Part shown: piece after piece, positions 1 through 9,258 of the stretch
Position numbering within the stretch: position 1 is the stretch's first letter
Layout of the letters: each line of letters begins with the position of its first letter
Source: Flavobacteriales bacterium
Lineage (GTDB): Bacteria > Bacteroidota > Bacteroidia > Flavobacteriales_F > PHOS-HE28
NCBI GenBank assembly: GCA_030584065.1
Contig: CP129489.1
Location: 2,647,497-2,711,496, forward strand
Reading direction: 5' to 3'
Length of the DNA stretch: 64,000 bases
Program-made: the position numbers and the translations under genes
The notes under the pieces: model-generated
Database searches by the model: none
Told to the model about the DNA's origin: nothing
What the model saw: the letters and a program-made list of their open reading frames with translations, nothing else

Positions 1-2065
1 GTCGGCCGATCTCATCGAGCGTGATGTGCTTATGGGTGCGGATGCCCTGCTCGCGCTGCAGCTGCTGCCGGCGCGTGGCGATTGTGCGGGCGTCGCGCTC
101 GTCCTCGAAGACCTGGAAGGTGTCGCCGGCGTTGGGCGCGCCATCGAGGCCGAGGATGGAGACGGGCGTTGACGGCGGCGCCTCCTGGACCTGCTGCCCC
201 CGCTCGTTGAACATGTTCCTGACCCGGCCGCTGAATTGCCCGGCGAGGATGATGTCGCCCTTGCGCAGTGTGCCGGCGTCGACGAGGAGGGTGGTCACAT
301 AGCCGCGGCCCTGCTCCAGCGTGCTCTCGATCACCACGCCGTGGGCGCGCTTGCCGGGGTCGGCCTTCAGGTCGAGCAGCTCGGCCTCCAACAGCACCTT
401 CTCGAGCAGCTGCTCCACACCGGTGCCCTTCTTGGCACTGATCTCCTGCGTCTGGAACTTGCCGCCCCACTCCTCCACCAGGATGTTCATCTGGCTCAGC
501 TCCTCGCGGATCTTGTCCGCGTTGGCCTGGGGCTTGTCGATCTTGTTGAAGGCGAAGACCATGGGTACGCCGGCGGCCTGCGCGTGGTTGATGGCCTCGC
601 GGGTCTGCGGCATCACGCTGTCGTCCGCCGCGATCACGATGATGGCGATATCGGTGATCTGCGCACCGCGGGCGCGCATGGCGGTGAAGGCCTCGTGGCC
701 CGGGGTATCGAGGAAGGTGATCTGCTTCCCGCTCGTCAGCTTCACGCTGTAGGCGCCGATGTGCTGGGTGATGCCACCGGCCTCGCCGGCCACCACATTG
801 GCGTTGCGCACGTAATCGAGCAGCGAGGTCTTTCCGTGGTCCACGTGGCCCATCACGGTGACGATGGGCGGGCGCGCGGTGATGCGCTCGGTGACATCCT
901 CCTCCAAGGGGATATCCTGCTGCACATCGGCGCCGACGAACTCCACCTTGAAGCCGTACTCCTCGGCGATCACGGCGAGGGTCTCGGCGTCGAGGCGCTG
1001 GTTGATGCTCACCATCATGCCCAGCGAGAAGCAGGCCTTGATGATGTCCGTGACGGGCACGTTCATCATGCTGGCGAGTTCGCTGGCGGTGACGAACTCG
1101 GTCACCTTCAACGTCTGGCCGGCCAGCTCGCGCGCGGCCTGCTCCTCCTCGAAGCGCTGGAAGCGGGCATCGCGCTTCTCGCGGCGCAGCTTGGCTCCCT
1201 TGCTCTTGCCTCCGGTGAGGCGCGCGAGGGTCTCGCTCACCTTCTTCTTCACGGCGTTCTCGTCCAGCTCTCCAGGGCGGGCGGCGGCGGTGCGCTGCTC
1301 GGCCTGCACGGCGCGGTCCACATTCACAGGGCCGGGCTTCACCAGGCGCTTGCGCTTGCCGCGCTCGGCATCGGGCCGCTCGGCGGGCTTGCGCTCCTTC
1401 TCCACGGGCAGCTCGATCTTGCCCAGCTGCTTCACGCCGGCGAGCTTCTGCACGGACACGCGGATGGTCTCGGGCTCGGCGGGCGCCGTGGGCGCCGCAG
1501 GAGCGGCAGGAGCTTCGGGCGTAGGGGCGGCCGCTGCGGGAGCGGGAGGCGCTTCAGCGGCAGGCTCAGATGCCGGTTCGGCCTTCTTGGCCGCTCCCCG
1601 CTTGGGCGCATCCAGGTCGATCTTGCCGAGGGTCTTAGGGCCGGCAGCCTTCTCCACCTTGGCCTTGATCACATCGGGCTCGGCCTCGGGGACCGGCGCT
1701 GCGGCTGCGGGCTTGGTTGGCTCGGCCGGCGGCGGGGGGGGCGGGGGCGGCACATTGTGGATGAGCACCTCGGGCTCCTCCTTGGCCTTGGCCTTGGGTT
1801 CGGGCTTGGCCGCTCCGGCGGCCAGGGTGATGGTCTCGCGCTCCTGGCGCTGCTGCACGGCCTGCTGCGCCTTGGCCTTGATCTCCTTGTCCGCGCCGAA
1901 TTCGGCCAGCAGCAGGTCGTACAGCCCCGCCTCGATCTTCGAGTTGGGGTTGCTCTCCACCTGGTGGCCCTTCTTGGCGAGGAAGTCCACGACGGTGCTC
2001 ACGGCCAGGTTGAACTCCTTGGCCACCTTGCTCAATCGTATGCTCTTCTCCGTCGCTTCGCTCAT
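1..2065 (-). CDS. infB: Translation initiation factor IF-2 (3' end beyond window)
   Basis: Binds fMet-tRNA on the 30S subunit and drives GTP-dependent 70S initiation in the cytoplasm. The first 688 codons are present and the C-terminus runs off the left edge. The start at 2065 gives [19 protein letters not shown], the small IF-2 N-terminal helical domain. A low-complexity Pro/Ala/Lys linker occupies roughly residues 100-220. The GTPase domain shows G1 GHVDHGKT at residues 406-413, G3 DTPGH at 453-457 and G4 NKID at 507-510. It is the last gene of rimP-nusA-infB, 34 bp after nusA. The identification is secure; only the C-terminal domains are unseen. Confidence 0.97.
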   Translation of the reverse strand, partial: MSEATEKSIRLSKVAKEFNLAVSTVVDFLAKKGHQVESNPNSKIEAGLYDLLLAEFGADKEIKAKAQQAVQQRQERETITLAAGAAKPEPKAKAKEEPEVLIHNVPPPPPPPPAEPTKPAAAAPVPEAEPDVIKAKVEKAAGPKTLGKIDLDAPKRGAAKKAEPASEPAAEAPPAPAAAAPTPEAPAAPAAPTAPAEPETIRVSVQKLAGVKQLGKIELPVEKERKPAERPDAERGKRKRLVKPGPVNVDRAVQAEQRTAAARPGELDENAVKKKVSETLARLTGGKSKGAKLRREKRDARFQRFEEEQAARELAGQTLKVTEFVTASELASMMNVPVTDIIKACFSLGMMVSINQRLDAETLAVIAEEYGFKVEFVGADVQQDIPLEEDVTERITARPPIVTVMGHVDHGKTSLLDYVRNANVVAGEAGGITQHIGAYSVKLTSGKQITFLDTPGHEAFTAMRARGAQITDIAIIVIAADDSVMPQTREAINHAQAAGVPMVFAFNKIDKPQANADKIREELSQMNILVEEWGGKFQTQEISAKKGTGVEQLLEKVLLEAELLDLKADPGKRAHGVVIESTLEQGRGYVTTLLVDAGTLRKGDIILAGQFSGRVRNMFNERGQQVQEAPPSTPVSILGLDGAPNAGDTFQVFEDERDARTIATRRQQLQREQGIRTHKHITLDEIGR

Positions 2066-2099
2066 GCGGTTGTATTAACGCTGCTGGTCCGTTCCGTCC

Positions 2100-3338
2100 T
2101 CAGGCCTCGAGTTCGGCCTTGAGGATGCGCAGCACCTCGTTGATGGTCTCCTCCTCCAGGTCGGTGCGCTTCACCAGCTCATCGGCCGGGATGTCCAGCA
2201 CGCTGCGCGCGGTATCGCAACCGATGTTCTTCAGCTCATCGATGATCCACTGATCGATCTCATCGGCGAACTCGTCCAGGCTCACATCGTCGCTCACCTC
2301 GTCGGTGTCGCGGTACACGTCGATGTCGTAGCCCGTGAGGCGGCCGGCCAGCTTGATGTTGTGGCCGCCCTTGCCGATGGCGAGCGCCACCTGGTCGGGC
2401 TTCATGTACACCTCGGCGCGCTTGTGCTCGGCGTCGAGCTTGATGTCGCCGATCTTGGCAGGGCTGAGCGCGCGCTGGATGAGCAGCTGCTCGTTGGCCG
2501 TCCAGTTGATCACATCGATGTTCTCGTTGCGCAGCTCGCGCACGATCCCGTGGATGCGGCTGCCCTTCATCCCCACGCACGCGCCCACCGGATCGATGCG
2601 GTCGTCGTAGCTCTCCACCGCCACCTTGGCGCGCTCGCCCGGCTCGCGTACGATGCGCTTGATGGTGATGAGGCCGTCGGCCACCTCGGGCACCTCCTGC
2701 TCGAACAGCTTGGCCAGGAACTCCGGCGCTGTGCGGCTCAGGATCACCTTCGGGCTGTTGTTGACCATCTCGACTTTCCACACGACGGCGCGCACGGTAT
2801 CGCCCTTCTTGAAGAAGTCGGTCTTGATCTGCTGGTCCTTGGGCATGATCAGCTCATTGCCCTCGTCGTCGAGGATGAGCGTCTCGCGCTTCCACACCTG
2901 GTATACCTCGCCGGTGATGATCTCGCCCACCCGCTCCTTGTACTTGTTGTAGAGGTGGTCCTTCTCCAGCTCCATGATGCGGCCCTGGAGGTTCTGCTTG
3001 AGCGCAAGGATGTTCCTGCGGCCGAAGTCCTCGATCTTCACCTCCTGGGTCACCTCCTCGCCCACCTCGAAGTCGGGATCGATCTTGCGCGCCTCGCTGA
3101 GCTCGATGTCGAGGTTGTCGTCCTCGCTGAAGCCATCCTCCACGATCACGCGGTTCAGGTAGATCTCCAGGTCGCCCTTGTCGGGGTTGATGATGATGTC
3201 CACCTTGGCTTCCTCCCCGAAGCGCTTCTTCACCACTCCGCGGAAGACGTCCTCCATGATGCCCATCATGGTGACGCGGTCGATGTTCTTGAGGTCCTTG
3301 AATTCGCCGAAGGACTCGATGAGGTTCACGGTGGCCAT
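2100..3338 (-). CDS. nusA: Transcription termination/antitermination protein NusA
   Basis: RNA polymerase-associated elongation factor that promotes pausing and hairpin-dependent termination and takes part in antitermination. At 412 aa it has the short architecture without extra C-terminal repeats. An N-terminal polymerase-binding domain covers about residues 1-130, followed by an S1 domain and two KH domains; KH signatures VGACVGMKGSRIHGIVREL and AIGKGGHNIKLAGRL are visible. The C-terminus keeps one helix-hairpin-helix-like segment. It lies 8 bp downstream of rimP and 34 bp upstream of infB, the classical operon order. The leader hairpin upstream of rimP is a candidate site for NusA-dependent autoregulation (inference). 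Confidence 0.97.
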   Translation of the reverse strand: MATVNLIESFGEFKDLKNIDRVTMMGIMEDVFRGVVKKRFGEEAKVDIIINPDKGDLEIYLNRVIVEDGFSEDDNLDIELSEARKIDPDFEVGEEVTQEVKIEDFGRRNILALKQNLQGRIMELEKDHLYNKYKERVGEIITGEVYQVWKRETLILDDEGNELIMPKDQQIKTDFFKKGDTVRAVVWKVEMVNNSPKVILSRTAPEFLAKLFEQEVPEVADGLITIKRIVREPGERAKVAVESYDDRIDPVGACVGMKGSRIHGIVRELRNENIDVINWTANEQLLIQRALSPAKIGDIKLDAEHKRAEVYMKPDQVALAIGKGGHNIKLAGRLTGYDIDVYRDTDEVSDDVSLDEFADEIDQWIIDELKNIGCDTARSVLDIPADELVKRTDLEEETINEVLRILKAELEA

Positions 3339-3346
3339 GGCCCGAT

Positions 3347-3811
3347 CTAATTGAACGTGATGGTTGCTTTGGTGCTCTTGATGTCGGTGAGGTGCACGGT
3401 GGTGACCTCCTCGTCCAGCTTGGGCAGGCGCCCCTTCACCTTGCTGGGGTGCTGGATGCGCAGGCCCACGGTGGCCTCCGCGATGGCGGCGAGCTGCCCG
3501 TGCAGCGTGCGGCCGTCGTTGAGGGTGATGTCGACGATGCGGCCCATATGCTTGTGGTACTGGCGCATCACCTTGAAAGGGCGGCCCATGCCGGGGCTGC
3601 TGAACTGCATTTCGTAGTCGTCGGCCTCCGGACCGAGCTCCTCGCGCACGGCTTTATTGAGGGCGGCCAGCTCGTTGAGGGTGATGGCGCGGTCGTCGTC
3701 GACCTCCACCACCAGCTTGTTGCCGGGGCGCAGCTCCACAGCCACCAGGAAGTGCGTGGTGCCCTCCAAGTGCTTCTCTACCGTCCGCTTCACGTCCGCC
3801 TCGGTGATCAT
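3347..3811 (-). CDS. rimP: Ribosome maturation factor RimP
   Basis: Assists late 30S subunit assembly. The 154-aa protein shows the RimP pattern: alpha/beta N-terminal domain, the central motif EMQFSSPGMGRPFKVMRQY (YEVEVSSPGLDRPL in relatives) and an SH3-like C-terminal domain (GRIVDITLNDGRTLHG). The ATG at 3811 is chosen because it starts MITEADVKRTVEKH, the family N-terminus. A longer reading would begin with TTG inside the T-tract of the leader hairpin and is unlikely. The start codon overlaps the stop of a 22-codon upstream ORF (ATGA). First conserved gene of the nusA operon. Confidence 0.93.
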   Translation of the reverse strand: MITEADVKRTVEKHLEGTTHFLVAVELRPGNKLVVEVDDDRAITLNELAALNKAVREELGPEADDYEMQFSSPGMGRPFKVMRQYHKHMGRIVDITLNDGRTLHGQLAAIAEATVGLRIQHPSKVKGRLPKLDEEVTTVHLTDIKSTKATITFN

Positions 3812-3876
3812 TTCCGGCTGATGCTCAATGGTCTGCAACAAAAAAGAGGGGCGGCCCCCTCTTCCTCATCCGCCAT
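3808..3876 (-). CDS. Putative 22-codon leader ORF of the rimP-nusA-infB operon
   Basis: ATG at 3876 lies 8 nt after the putative -7 element and encodes MADEEEGAAPLFCCRPLSIS plus two residues. Its TGA overlaps the rimP ATG (ATGA), the same coupling seen between other genes in this window. It runs straight through the terminator-like hairpin, so its translation would affect folding of that hairpin. No homology is claimed. It could be a chance ORF, but the start position, exact coupling and hairpin overlap make it worth recording. Confidence 0.4.
   Translation of the reverse strand: MADEEEGAAPLFCCRPLSISRK
3840..3862 (-). terminator. Intrinsic terminator / possible attenuator in the rimP leader
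   Basis: On the minus strand AGAGGGG and CCCCTCT can form a 7-bp stem around a GCCG loop, followed directly by a run of T. It lies 71 bp after the MORN gene stop, but also between the putative rimP promoter (3885-3893) and the rimP start. It may therefore terminate upstream transcripts, attenuate the nusA operon, or both. Confidence 0.7.
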
Positions 3877-3884
3877 CTGTCGGC

Positions 3885-3893
3885 GCAAATGTA
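3885..3893 (-). promoter_or_regulatory. -7 element TACATTTGC for rimP-nusA-infB
   Basis: Exact match to the Bacteroidota -7 consensus TAnnTTTG on the minus strand, in the 40-nt gap after the MORN gene. It predicts a start near 3879 and a leader of about 68 nt that contains the hairpin and the short ORF. Confidence 0.6.
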
Positions 3894-3933
3894 GGGTTTG
3901 CCAGCGAAATCCCGGCATCCGGAGGGACCGGCA

Positions 3934-5586
3934 TCACCGCCTCCCTCCAGGCACCCCGCCCCCCCGCGGCGCTTGGGACGGGGCTGCCGGCGCGCTCTTC
4001 TTGACCTGCCCCTCCTCATACTCCATGCTCTTGGTCACCTTGCCGTTGCGGTCGTAGAAGTTCATGGTGCCATGCAGGCGGCCGTTGCGGTAGTGCATAT
4101 CCTGCACCACGCGGCCACGCTGGTCGTACACTTTGCAGGGTCCGTGCGGGTCGCCATTGATGAGCTCCTGCTCGCGCATCTTCACGCCGGCATCGTCGAA
4201 GTAGACCCACTTGCCGGTAGGCGCCCCCATGCTGTACTGCCCCTCGCTAATGGGCGTGCCGTTCACGCTGTAGGCGACCCACCGGCCGCTCTTCTTGCCT
4301 TGGTCGTAGCTGCCCTCCTCGCGCACCCGGCCGCCGGGCACTTTGCCCTCACCGGGGTCGAAATAGAGCTTCCACGCGCCGTGCTTCAGGTCGTCCTTGA
4401 ACCAACCCTCATAGTCCGGGCTTCCGTCCGGGAAGAAGCCCTTCCACAGGCCGTTCATCCGGCCCTGCGTGAAGCCGCCCTCGGTCTTCAGCCTTCCATT
4501 CTCGAACCAGCTCTGCCATTGGCCATCCTCCTGCCCCATCAGGTAGGGACCCTCTTGGAGCTTCTGCCCATTCTCGTAGCGCGTGGTCCAGATGCCGGAC
4601 TTCAGGCCATCGGCGAAGGCGCCCTTCTTCCAGAACTGGCCCCCTTCGTAGTAATACACCCATTCGCCCTGCTCCTTATCGGCCTTGAACGCACCCGTGC
4701 TCTGCAATTGGCCGTTGGTGTGCCAGTGCTTCCATACGCCCTCGCGCAGGCCCTCCTTGAACGGGCCGCTCATCTCCGGCCGGCCTTTCTCGTTGTACCA
4801 GGTCCAGAGGCTGTCCTTCTGGTCGGCCTTGTGCCAGCCGGTCACATCCACGGATCCGTCGGCGCGGTACACGGTATAGGCCCCATGCAGCTTGCCCGCC
4901 ACGTAAGCGGCCTCCTTCTCCGGCTTGCCGTTGCTGCCGAACCATTTCCACAGGCCGTTGCGCTGCCCGCCGGTGCACGGGCCCTGGGACTTGATGTTGC
5001 CGGCGGGCCAGTACTCGGTCTGCTCACCGTCGGGAACGCCGGCCCGGTAGTGCTTCAGCTCGCTCACGGTGCCGCTGGGGAAGTAGGCGCGCGTGAAGCC
5101 ATCGCCCTTCGTCACAGTCTGCTCCCCGTCGCGGTCCCAGGCATCGGTGACGATGGCGATGCCCGTGCTCCAGCGCTCCTTGAGCATCGGCTTGCCATCG
5201 GGGTAGAAGTACTCCCAGGCCCCCTCCTTCACGCCCTTGCGGTAGGCGCCGCGCTCCATGACCTGCCCGCTGGCGTAGTAGCTGGTGATGGTGCTGTCCT
5301 GCACGCCCCGGCGCATGAAGCCATCATGCTGCAGCTGCTGGCCGCCAGGGTAGTAGATGCGCACGTGCCCATCGCGTTCGCCAGACTTGAACTCGCTCTG
5401 CTCGATCAAGCGACCCTCGCGGTCGTAGAAGCGCCACTCGCCCCACTCGCGCCCGTTCACCATGAGGCCTTCACTGCGTTTGATGGTCTTCTTCGCGTCC
5501 CAATGGTCCACGAAGGGTTCGGCGCCCTGCCCGTGGGCGGCGAGGACCGCGAGCAGGAGAACCGATAGCAGCAGCAGGCGTGGCAT
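3934..5586 (-). CDS. Secreted MORN/YwqK-type repeat protein
   Basis: 550-aa exported protein. Residues 1-20 are a signal peptide (MPRLLLLSVLLLAVLAAHGQ). Nearly all the rest is a tandem array of short beta-hairpin repeats of about 23-30 residues with the pattern G-x-W-x-x-Y/F-x-x-x-G-x-x-x-x-x-G-x-Y/F-x-x-G, typical of MORN-variant (YwqK antitoxin-like) repeats; I estimate around twenty copies. The C-terminus is a Pro/Gly/Arg-rich tail (PAAPSQAPRGGGVPGGRR). Such proteins are common in Bacteroidota with unknown function, and the antitoxin label of the family is not informative here. Monocistronic, with its own -7 element 3 nt before the ATG. Confidence 0.88.
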   Translation of the reverse strand: MPRLLLLSVLLLAVLAAHGQGAEPFVDHWDAKKTIKRSEGLMVNGREWGEWRFYDREGRLIEQSEFKSGERDGHVRIYYPGGQQLQHDGFMRRGVQDSTITSYYASGQVMERGAYRKGVKEGAWEYFYPDGKPMLKERWSTGIAIVTDAWDRDGEQTVTKGDGFTRAYFPSGTVSELKHYRAGVPDGEQTEYWPAGNIKSQGPCTGGQRNGLWKWFGSNGKPEKEAAYVAGKLHGAYTVYRADGSVDVTGWHKADQKDSLWTWYNEKGRPEMSGPFKEGLREGVWKHWHTNGQLQSTGAFKADKEQGEWVYYYEGGQFWKKGAFADGLKSGIWTTRYENGQKLQEGPYLMGQEDGQWQSWFENGRLKTEGGFTQGRMNGLWKGFFPDGSPDYEGWFKDDLKHGAWKLYFDPGEGKVPGGRVREEGSYDQGKKSGRWVAYSVNGTPISEGQYSMGAPTGKWVYFDDAGVKMREQELINGDPHGPCKVYDQRGRVVQDMHYRNGRLHGTMNFYDRNGKVTKSMEYEEGQVKKSAPAAPSQAPRGGGVPGGRR

Positions 5587-5589
5587 GCG

Positions 5590-5598
5590 GCGAAGTTA
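5590..5598 (-). promoter_or_regulatory. -7 element TAACTTCGC for the MORN-repeat gene
   Basis: Minus-strand TAACTTCGC lies only 3 nt before the ATG at 5586, which implies a leaderless or almost leaderless mRNA. Confidence 0.55.
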
Positions 5599-5731
5599 GA
5601 GCCCCCCGGAGGCGAGGCAGGGGACTCGTGGAACGATGTTCCAACACCATGCAGGTGATGCATGAGCCGTCAGCGCGGCAGGCGTCCCATTCCGGTGCGC
5701 GATCAGCGCTGATGCGCAAGCGGCCATCGGC

Positions 5732-5740
5732 TACCTTGCA
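5732..5740 (+). promoter_or_regulatory. -7-like element TACCTTGCA for the multiheme cytochrome operon
   Basis: TACCTTGCA lies 13 nt upstream of the ATG at 5754 and supports that start over the upstream ATG at 5712, which the promoter would exclude from the mRNA. Confidence 0.5.
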
Positions 5741-5753
5741 CCGCTACTGCAGG

Positions 5754-7691
5754 ATGCGGAGGACGACCCTGGTGATCGGAGCTGCGCTCGCGTTGGTCCT
5801 CGTGCTCTCGGGCTGGGACGCGGCCATGCGTCCCGTGCATGGGCCGCACGGTGCGCTGGAACTCGCGCTCTTCCGCACGGCCGACAGCCTTCCGGTGAGG
5901 ATCAGCACCTACTTCACCTCGGCCGGGCGCTGTGCCGGCTGCCACGGGCGCGACCTGCTGGGCGTGGCCAGCGTGGATGCGCAGGGGCGCGATGTGAACG
6001 TGGTGGATGACTGGCGCAGCACCCTGATGGCCAACAGCGCCCGCGACCCCTTCTTCCTTGCCAAGGCCCGGCACGAGTCACTGGTGAACCCTGCGCATGC
6101 GGAAGCCATCGAGAACAAATGCCTCAGCTGCCACGCGCCGCTTGGGATGCACGAGGAGCGCCTACTGGGCCATGCACCCTTCGCCCTGGCGCACCTCGAC
6201 ACCAGCATCCTGGGCCAGGACGGCGTGAGCTGCCTGAGCTGCCACATGCAGAGCGAGGCGACCGCAGGCACCTACTTCAGCGGGGAGCTCGAATTCGATT
6301 CGGCACGCGTATACGGCCCCTACAGCGACGACCAGATCAACCCGGCCATCATGGAGTCGTTCGTGCGCTTCAGGCCGGGCTTCGGCGCGCACATCGTGAA
6401 CAGCAAGGTCTGCGCGGGTTGCCATACGCTGATCACCGAGACCATCGACCTGGATGGCAACCTCACGGGCGACCGCTTCGTGGAGCAGGCCACCTATCAT
6501 GAGTGGCTCAACAGCGTATACAGCGCCAACGGCACGCAGTGCAACACCTGCCACATGCCACGCATCAACGACGGCATCCTGCTGGCGGCCGAGTACCCCT
6601 TCCTCAATGCGCAGTCGCCCTTCGGGCTCCACCACCTGGTGGGCGGCAACGAGCACATGGTGCGGCTGCTGAAGCAGAACAAGGAAGCCCTCGGCATCCC
6701 GGCCACCGATGTGCAGTTCGACAGTACCCTGGCCCGCACGCGACGCATGCTGGCCCACCACACCCTCGATGCGCACCTCAGCCTGATCGACCGCACGGCG
6801 GACAGCGCCTTCTTCGAGGTGCGCCTGGAGAACAAGGCCGGGCACCGCTTCCCCAGCGGCTACCCCTCGCGCCGCGCCTTCATCGAATTCACGGTGCTCA
6901 CCACCGAGGGCGACACGGTCTTCAAGAGCGGGCTGCTGAACGGCGCCGACGAGGTGGAAGGCCATGATGCGGGGTACGAGCCGCACCACGATGTCATCGT
7001 CAGCGGTGACCAGGTGCAGATCTACGAACTGGTGATGGGTGACGTGAACGGCGATGTCACCACGGTGCTCGAGCGCGCCAAGGACCCGATCAAGGACAAC
7101 CGCCTGGCACCCGTGGGCTTCACGAGCAGCCACTCGGCGTACGACACCACACGCGTGGCCGGCGTACCCGCCAGCGACCTCGACTTCAACCGCAACGCCT
7201 TCGGGGAGGAGGGCACCGGCGCCGATGCGGTGCGCTACCATGTGCCGCTCAACGGCGCCACCGAGGGCCTGCGCGCCTTCGCCCGCGTGTGGTACCAGCC
7301 CGTGCCGCCAGCCTGGAATGCGGAAATGTTCAGCCACGGCCATCCAGACATCGACACCTTCCGCGACATGCTGGAAGCGAGTGACCGCTCCCCCTCGCTG
7401 GTGGCGGCGGATTCGCTCTTCCTAGGACCGGCGGGCCTGGCCGATCGCCCGGCGGAACTCGTGCGCGCGCACCCGGTGCCCTCGAGCGACGGCTGGGTGA
7501 GCATCGGTGCCAAGTCCGGCGTGCAGCTGGAATTGCTGGATGTGCTGGATGCACGCGGCGCACGCATCCAGGCCTTGCGGGAACGGGATGGTTCCCTTCT
7601 TCGTGTCCGGCTGCCGGAGGCGCGGGGCACCTACCTGCTGCTGCTGCGCGTGAATGGCGCCGAGGCGATCACCCGCGTGGTCCGCGAATGA
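5754..7691 (+). CDS. Pentaheme c-type cytochrome, exported
   Basis: 645-aa periplasmic or surface electron-transfer protein. An N-terminal hydrophobic segment (residues 5-20) is a signal peptide or anchor. Five CxxCH heme-binding motifs occur at about residues 60 (CAGCH), 123 (CLSCH), 160 (CLSCH), 220 (CAGCH) and 263 (CNTCH), with further His residues as possible axial ligands. The layout resembles the cytochrome c554-like multiheme families. The second half is a heme-free beta-rich region ending in a short beta domain (SVGTYLLLLRVNG-like spacing) that could be a divergent T9SS sorting domain, though that is uncertain. First gene of a four-gene chain; its TGA overlaps the next ATG by 4 nt. 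The redox partner is not in the window. Confidence 0.85.
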   Translation: MRRTTLVIGAALALVLVLSGWDAAMRPVHGPHGALELALFRTADSLPVRISTYFTSAGRCAGCHGRDLLGVASVDAQGRDVNVVDDWRSTLMANSARDPFFLAKARHESLVNPAHAEAIENKCLSCHAPLGMHEERLLGHAPFALAHLDTSILGQDGVSCLSCHMQSEATAGTYFSGELEFDSARVYGPYSDDQINPAIMESFVRFRPGFGAHIVNSKVCAGCHTLITETIDLDGNLTGDRFVEQATYHEWLNSVYSANGTQCNTCHMPRINDGILLAAEYPFLNAQSPFGLHHLVGGNEHMVRLLKQNKEALGIPATDVQFDSTLARTRRMLAHHTLDAHLSLIDRTADSAFFEVRLENKAGHRFPSGYPSRRAFIEFTVLTTEGDTVFKSGLLNGADEVEGHDAGYEPHHDVIVSGDQVQIYELVMGDVNGDVTTVLERAKDPIKDNRLAPVGFTSSHSAYDTTRVAGVPASDLDFNRNAFGEEGTGADAVRYHVPLNGATEGLRAFARVWYQPVPPAWNAEMFSHGHPDIDTFRDMLEASDRSPSLVAADSLFLGPAGLADRPAELVRAHPVPSSDGWVSIGAKSGVQLELLDVLDARGARIQALRERDGSLLRVRLPEARGTYLLLLRVNGAEAITRVVRE

Positions 7692-8476
7692 GCCTCACGC
7701 TGGCCTCGATCCACATCCACCCGATCAAGTCGCTCGGTGGCTTCACGGTGCGCGAGGCACGCCTCACCGACCGCGGACTGGAGCACGACCGCCGCTGGAT
7801 GCTCGCCGACCTGGCGGGTCGCTTCCTCACCCAGCGCGAACTGCCGTCGATGGCCTGCCTCCATTGCGCGCCGCAGGGCGACGGGTTCCGTGTGACGGAC
7901 CTGCGCGATGGCGCCCACCTGGACCTGCCCTGGGCGCTGGAGCAAGCGGCCACCGTGCGCGGCGAGGTCTGGAGCGACCGCGTCCGCCTTGCGTCCTCAC
8001 CGGCGGCGTGGGATGCCTGGTTCAGCGAGCGGCTGGGGCGCAGCGCACGGCTCCTGCATATGCCTGCGGAAAGCCATCGGCGAATCGATGGACGCTATGC
8101 GGAGGGGCTCACCTCCCTCAGCGACGGCTTCCCCTATCTCCTCCTCTCCCAAGCCTCCCTGGATGAGCTGAACGCACGGCTGGCAACACCGGTGCCGATG
8201 GACCGCTTCAGGCCCAACCTGGTGATCGCCGGCGGCAACCCCTGCCAGGAGGACGGCTGGAGCGAGCTGCGCATCGGCACGGCGCGCTTCCGCGTTGTGA
8301 AGGCGTGCATGCGCTGCGCCATCACCACCACCGACCAGCGCACCGGCACGCGCAGTCATGAGCCGCTGCGCACCCTTGCCGCCTACCGCGCCCGAGCGAA
8401 CAAGGTGCCCTTCGGCATGTATGCCGTGGGCGATGCGGAGGGTGTGGTGCGGGTGGGCGATCTTGCGGTCCCGTGA
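7688..8476 (+). CDS. MOSC domain-containing protein
   Basis: 262 aa. The N-terminus IHIHPIKSLGGFTVREARLTDRGLEHDRRWML is split here as a MOSC N-terminal beta-barrel signature (IHPIKSL and GLEHDRRWML). The C-terminal MOSC domain carries FRPNLVI and the conserved cysteine segment VKACMRCAITT. MOSC proteins such as YcbX and mARC bind molybdenum cofactor and reduce N-hydroxylated compounds, usually with a flavin or iron-sulfur partner. No ferredoxin domain is fused here. Overlaps the cytochrome gene by ATGA and the transporter gene by GTGA, so it is probably translationally coupled. The substrate is unknown. Confidence 0.9.
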   Translation: MSLTLASIHIHPIKSLGGFTVREARLTDRGLEHDRRWMLADLAGRFLTQRELPSMACLHCAPQGDGFRVTDLRDGAHLDLPWALEQAATVRGEVWSDRVRLASSPAAWDAWFSERLGRSARLLHMPAESHRRIDGRYAEGLTSLSDGFPYLLLSQASLDELNARLATPVPMDRFRPNLVIAGGNPCQEDGWSELRIGTARFRVVKACMRCAITTTDQRTGTRSHEPLRTLAAYRARANKVPFGMYAVGDAEGVVRVGDLAVP

Positions 8477-9258
8477 TCCACTCCATCCTGGCCGACAAGG
8501 CCACGCGCCTCTACCTCGTGCTCGGCGGCTTCTTCGCGGCCAATGCGCTGCTGGCGGAGATGATCGGCGTGAAGCTCTTCCAACTGGAGGGCGTCTTCGG
8601 CCTGGAGAAGTCCGATTTCGCCCTGCTCGGCGAGGAGGGGCTCAGCTTCGTGCTCAGTGTGGGCGTGCTGCCCTGGCCCATCGTCTTCATCCTCACCGAT
8701 GTGGTGAACGACTACTATGGGGTGCGCGGCGTGCGCTTCCTCACCCTGCTTACCGCAGGGCTCATCGCCTTCGCCTTCGTGGTGATGGGATTGGCCATCG
8801 GCATGCCCCCCGCCGACTTCTGGGTGGGCATGAACGCCGCGCAGGGCGTGCCCGACATGCAGGCTGCGTTCGCGGGCATCTTCGGCCAGGGCATGAACAT
8901 CATCGTGGGCTCGCTCAGCGCCTTCGTCGTGGGACAGCTCGTGGATGCCTTCAGCTTCCGCGCCATCAAACGACTGACTGGCGACCGCCGCATATGGCTG
9001 CGGGCAACCGGCAGCACGCTCATCAGCCAGCTCATCGACAGCGTGGTGGTCACCTACATGGCTTTCTGGGTGCTGCGGAGCGATTTCTCATTCGCGCGCT
9101 GCACCGCGCTGGTGATGACGGCCTACGCCTATAAGCTGCTGGTGGCCATCGTGAGCACGCCGCTGGTCTACCTGGTCCACGCCGGGGTTGAGCGCTACCT
9201 TGGCGCCGAACGGGCGGCTGCCATGCGTGCAGCGGCCCTGAGCAAGGCGGCAGGATGA
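8473..9258 (+). CDS. yhhQ: Queuosine precursor transporter (YhhQ/DUF165 family)
   Basis: 261-aa integral inner-membrane protein with about six hydrophobic segments. The family signature is visible as FILTDVVNDYYGVRG near residues 75-90, together with GQLVDAFSF and STLISQLIDSVV. Family members import queuine or preQ1-type bases for tRNA queuosine synthesis. Starts with GTG that overlaps the MOSC stop (GTGA) and ends overlapping the GNAT start (ATGA). No other queuosine gene is in the window. Confidence 0.9.
   Translation: MIHSILADKATRLYLVLGGFFAANALLAEMIGVKLFQLEGVFGLEKSDFALLGEEGLSFVLSVGVLPWPIVFILTDVVNDYYGVRGVRFLTLLTAGLIAFAFVVMGLAIGMPPADFWVGMNAAQGVPDMQAAFAGIFGQGMNIIVGSLSAFVVGQLVDAFSFRAIKRLTGDRRIWLRATGSTLISQLIDSVVVTYMAFWVLRSDFSFARCTALVMTAYAYKLLVAIVSTPLVYLVHAGVERYLGAERAAAMRAAALSKAAG

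Noticed and set aside
236..2122. Long plus-strand open frame opposite infB
   Set aside because: The minus strand carries clear IF-2 motifs; the plus-strand product is Leu/Gly/His-rich and is a by-product of high GC.
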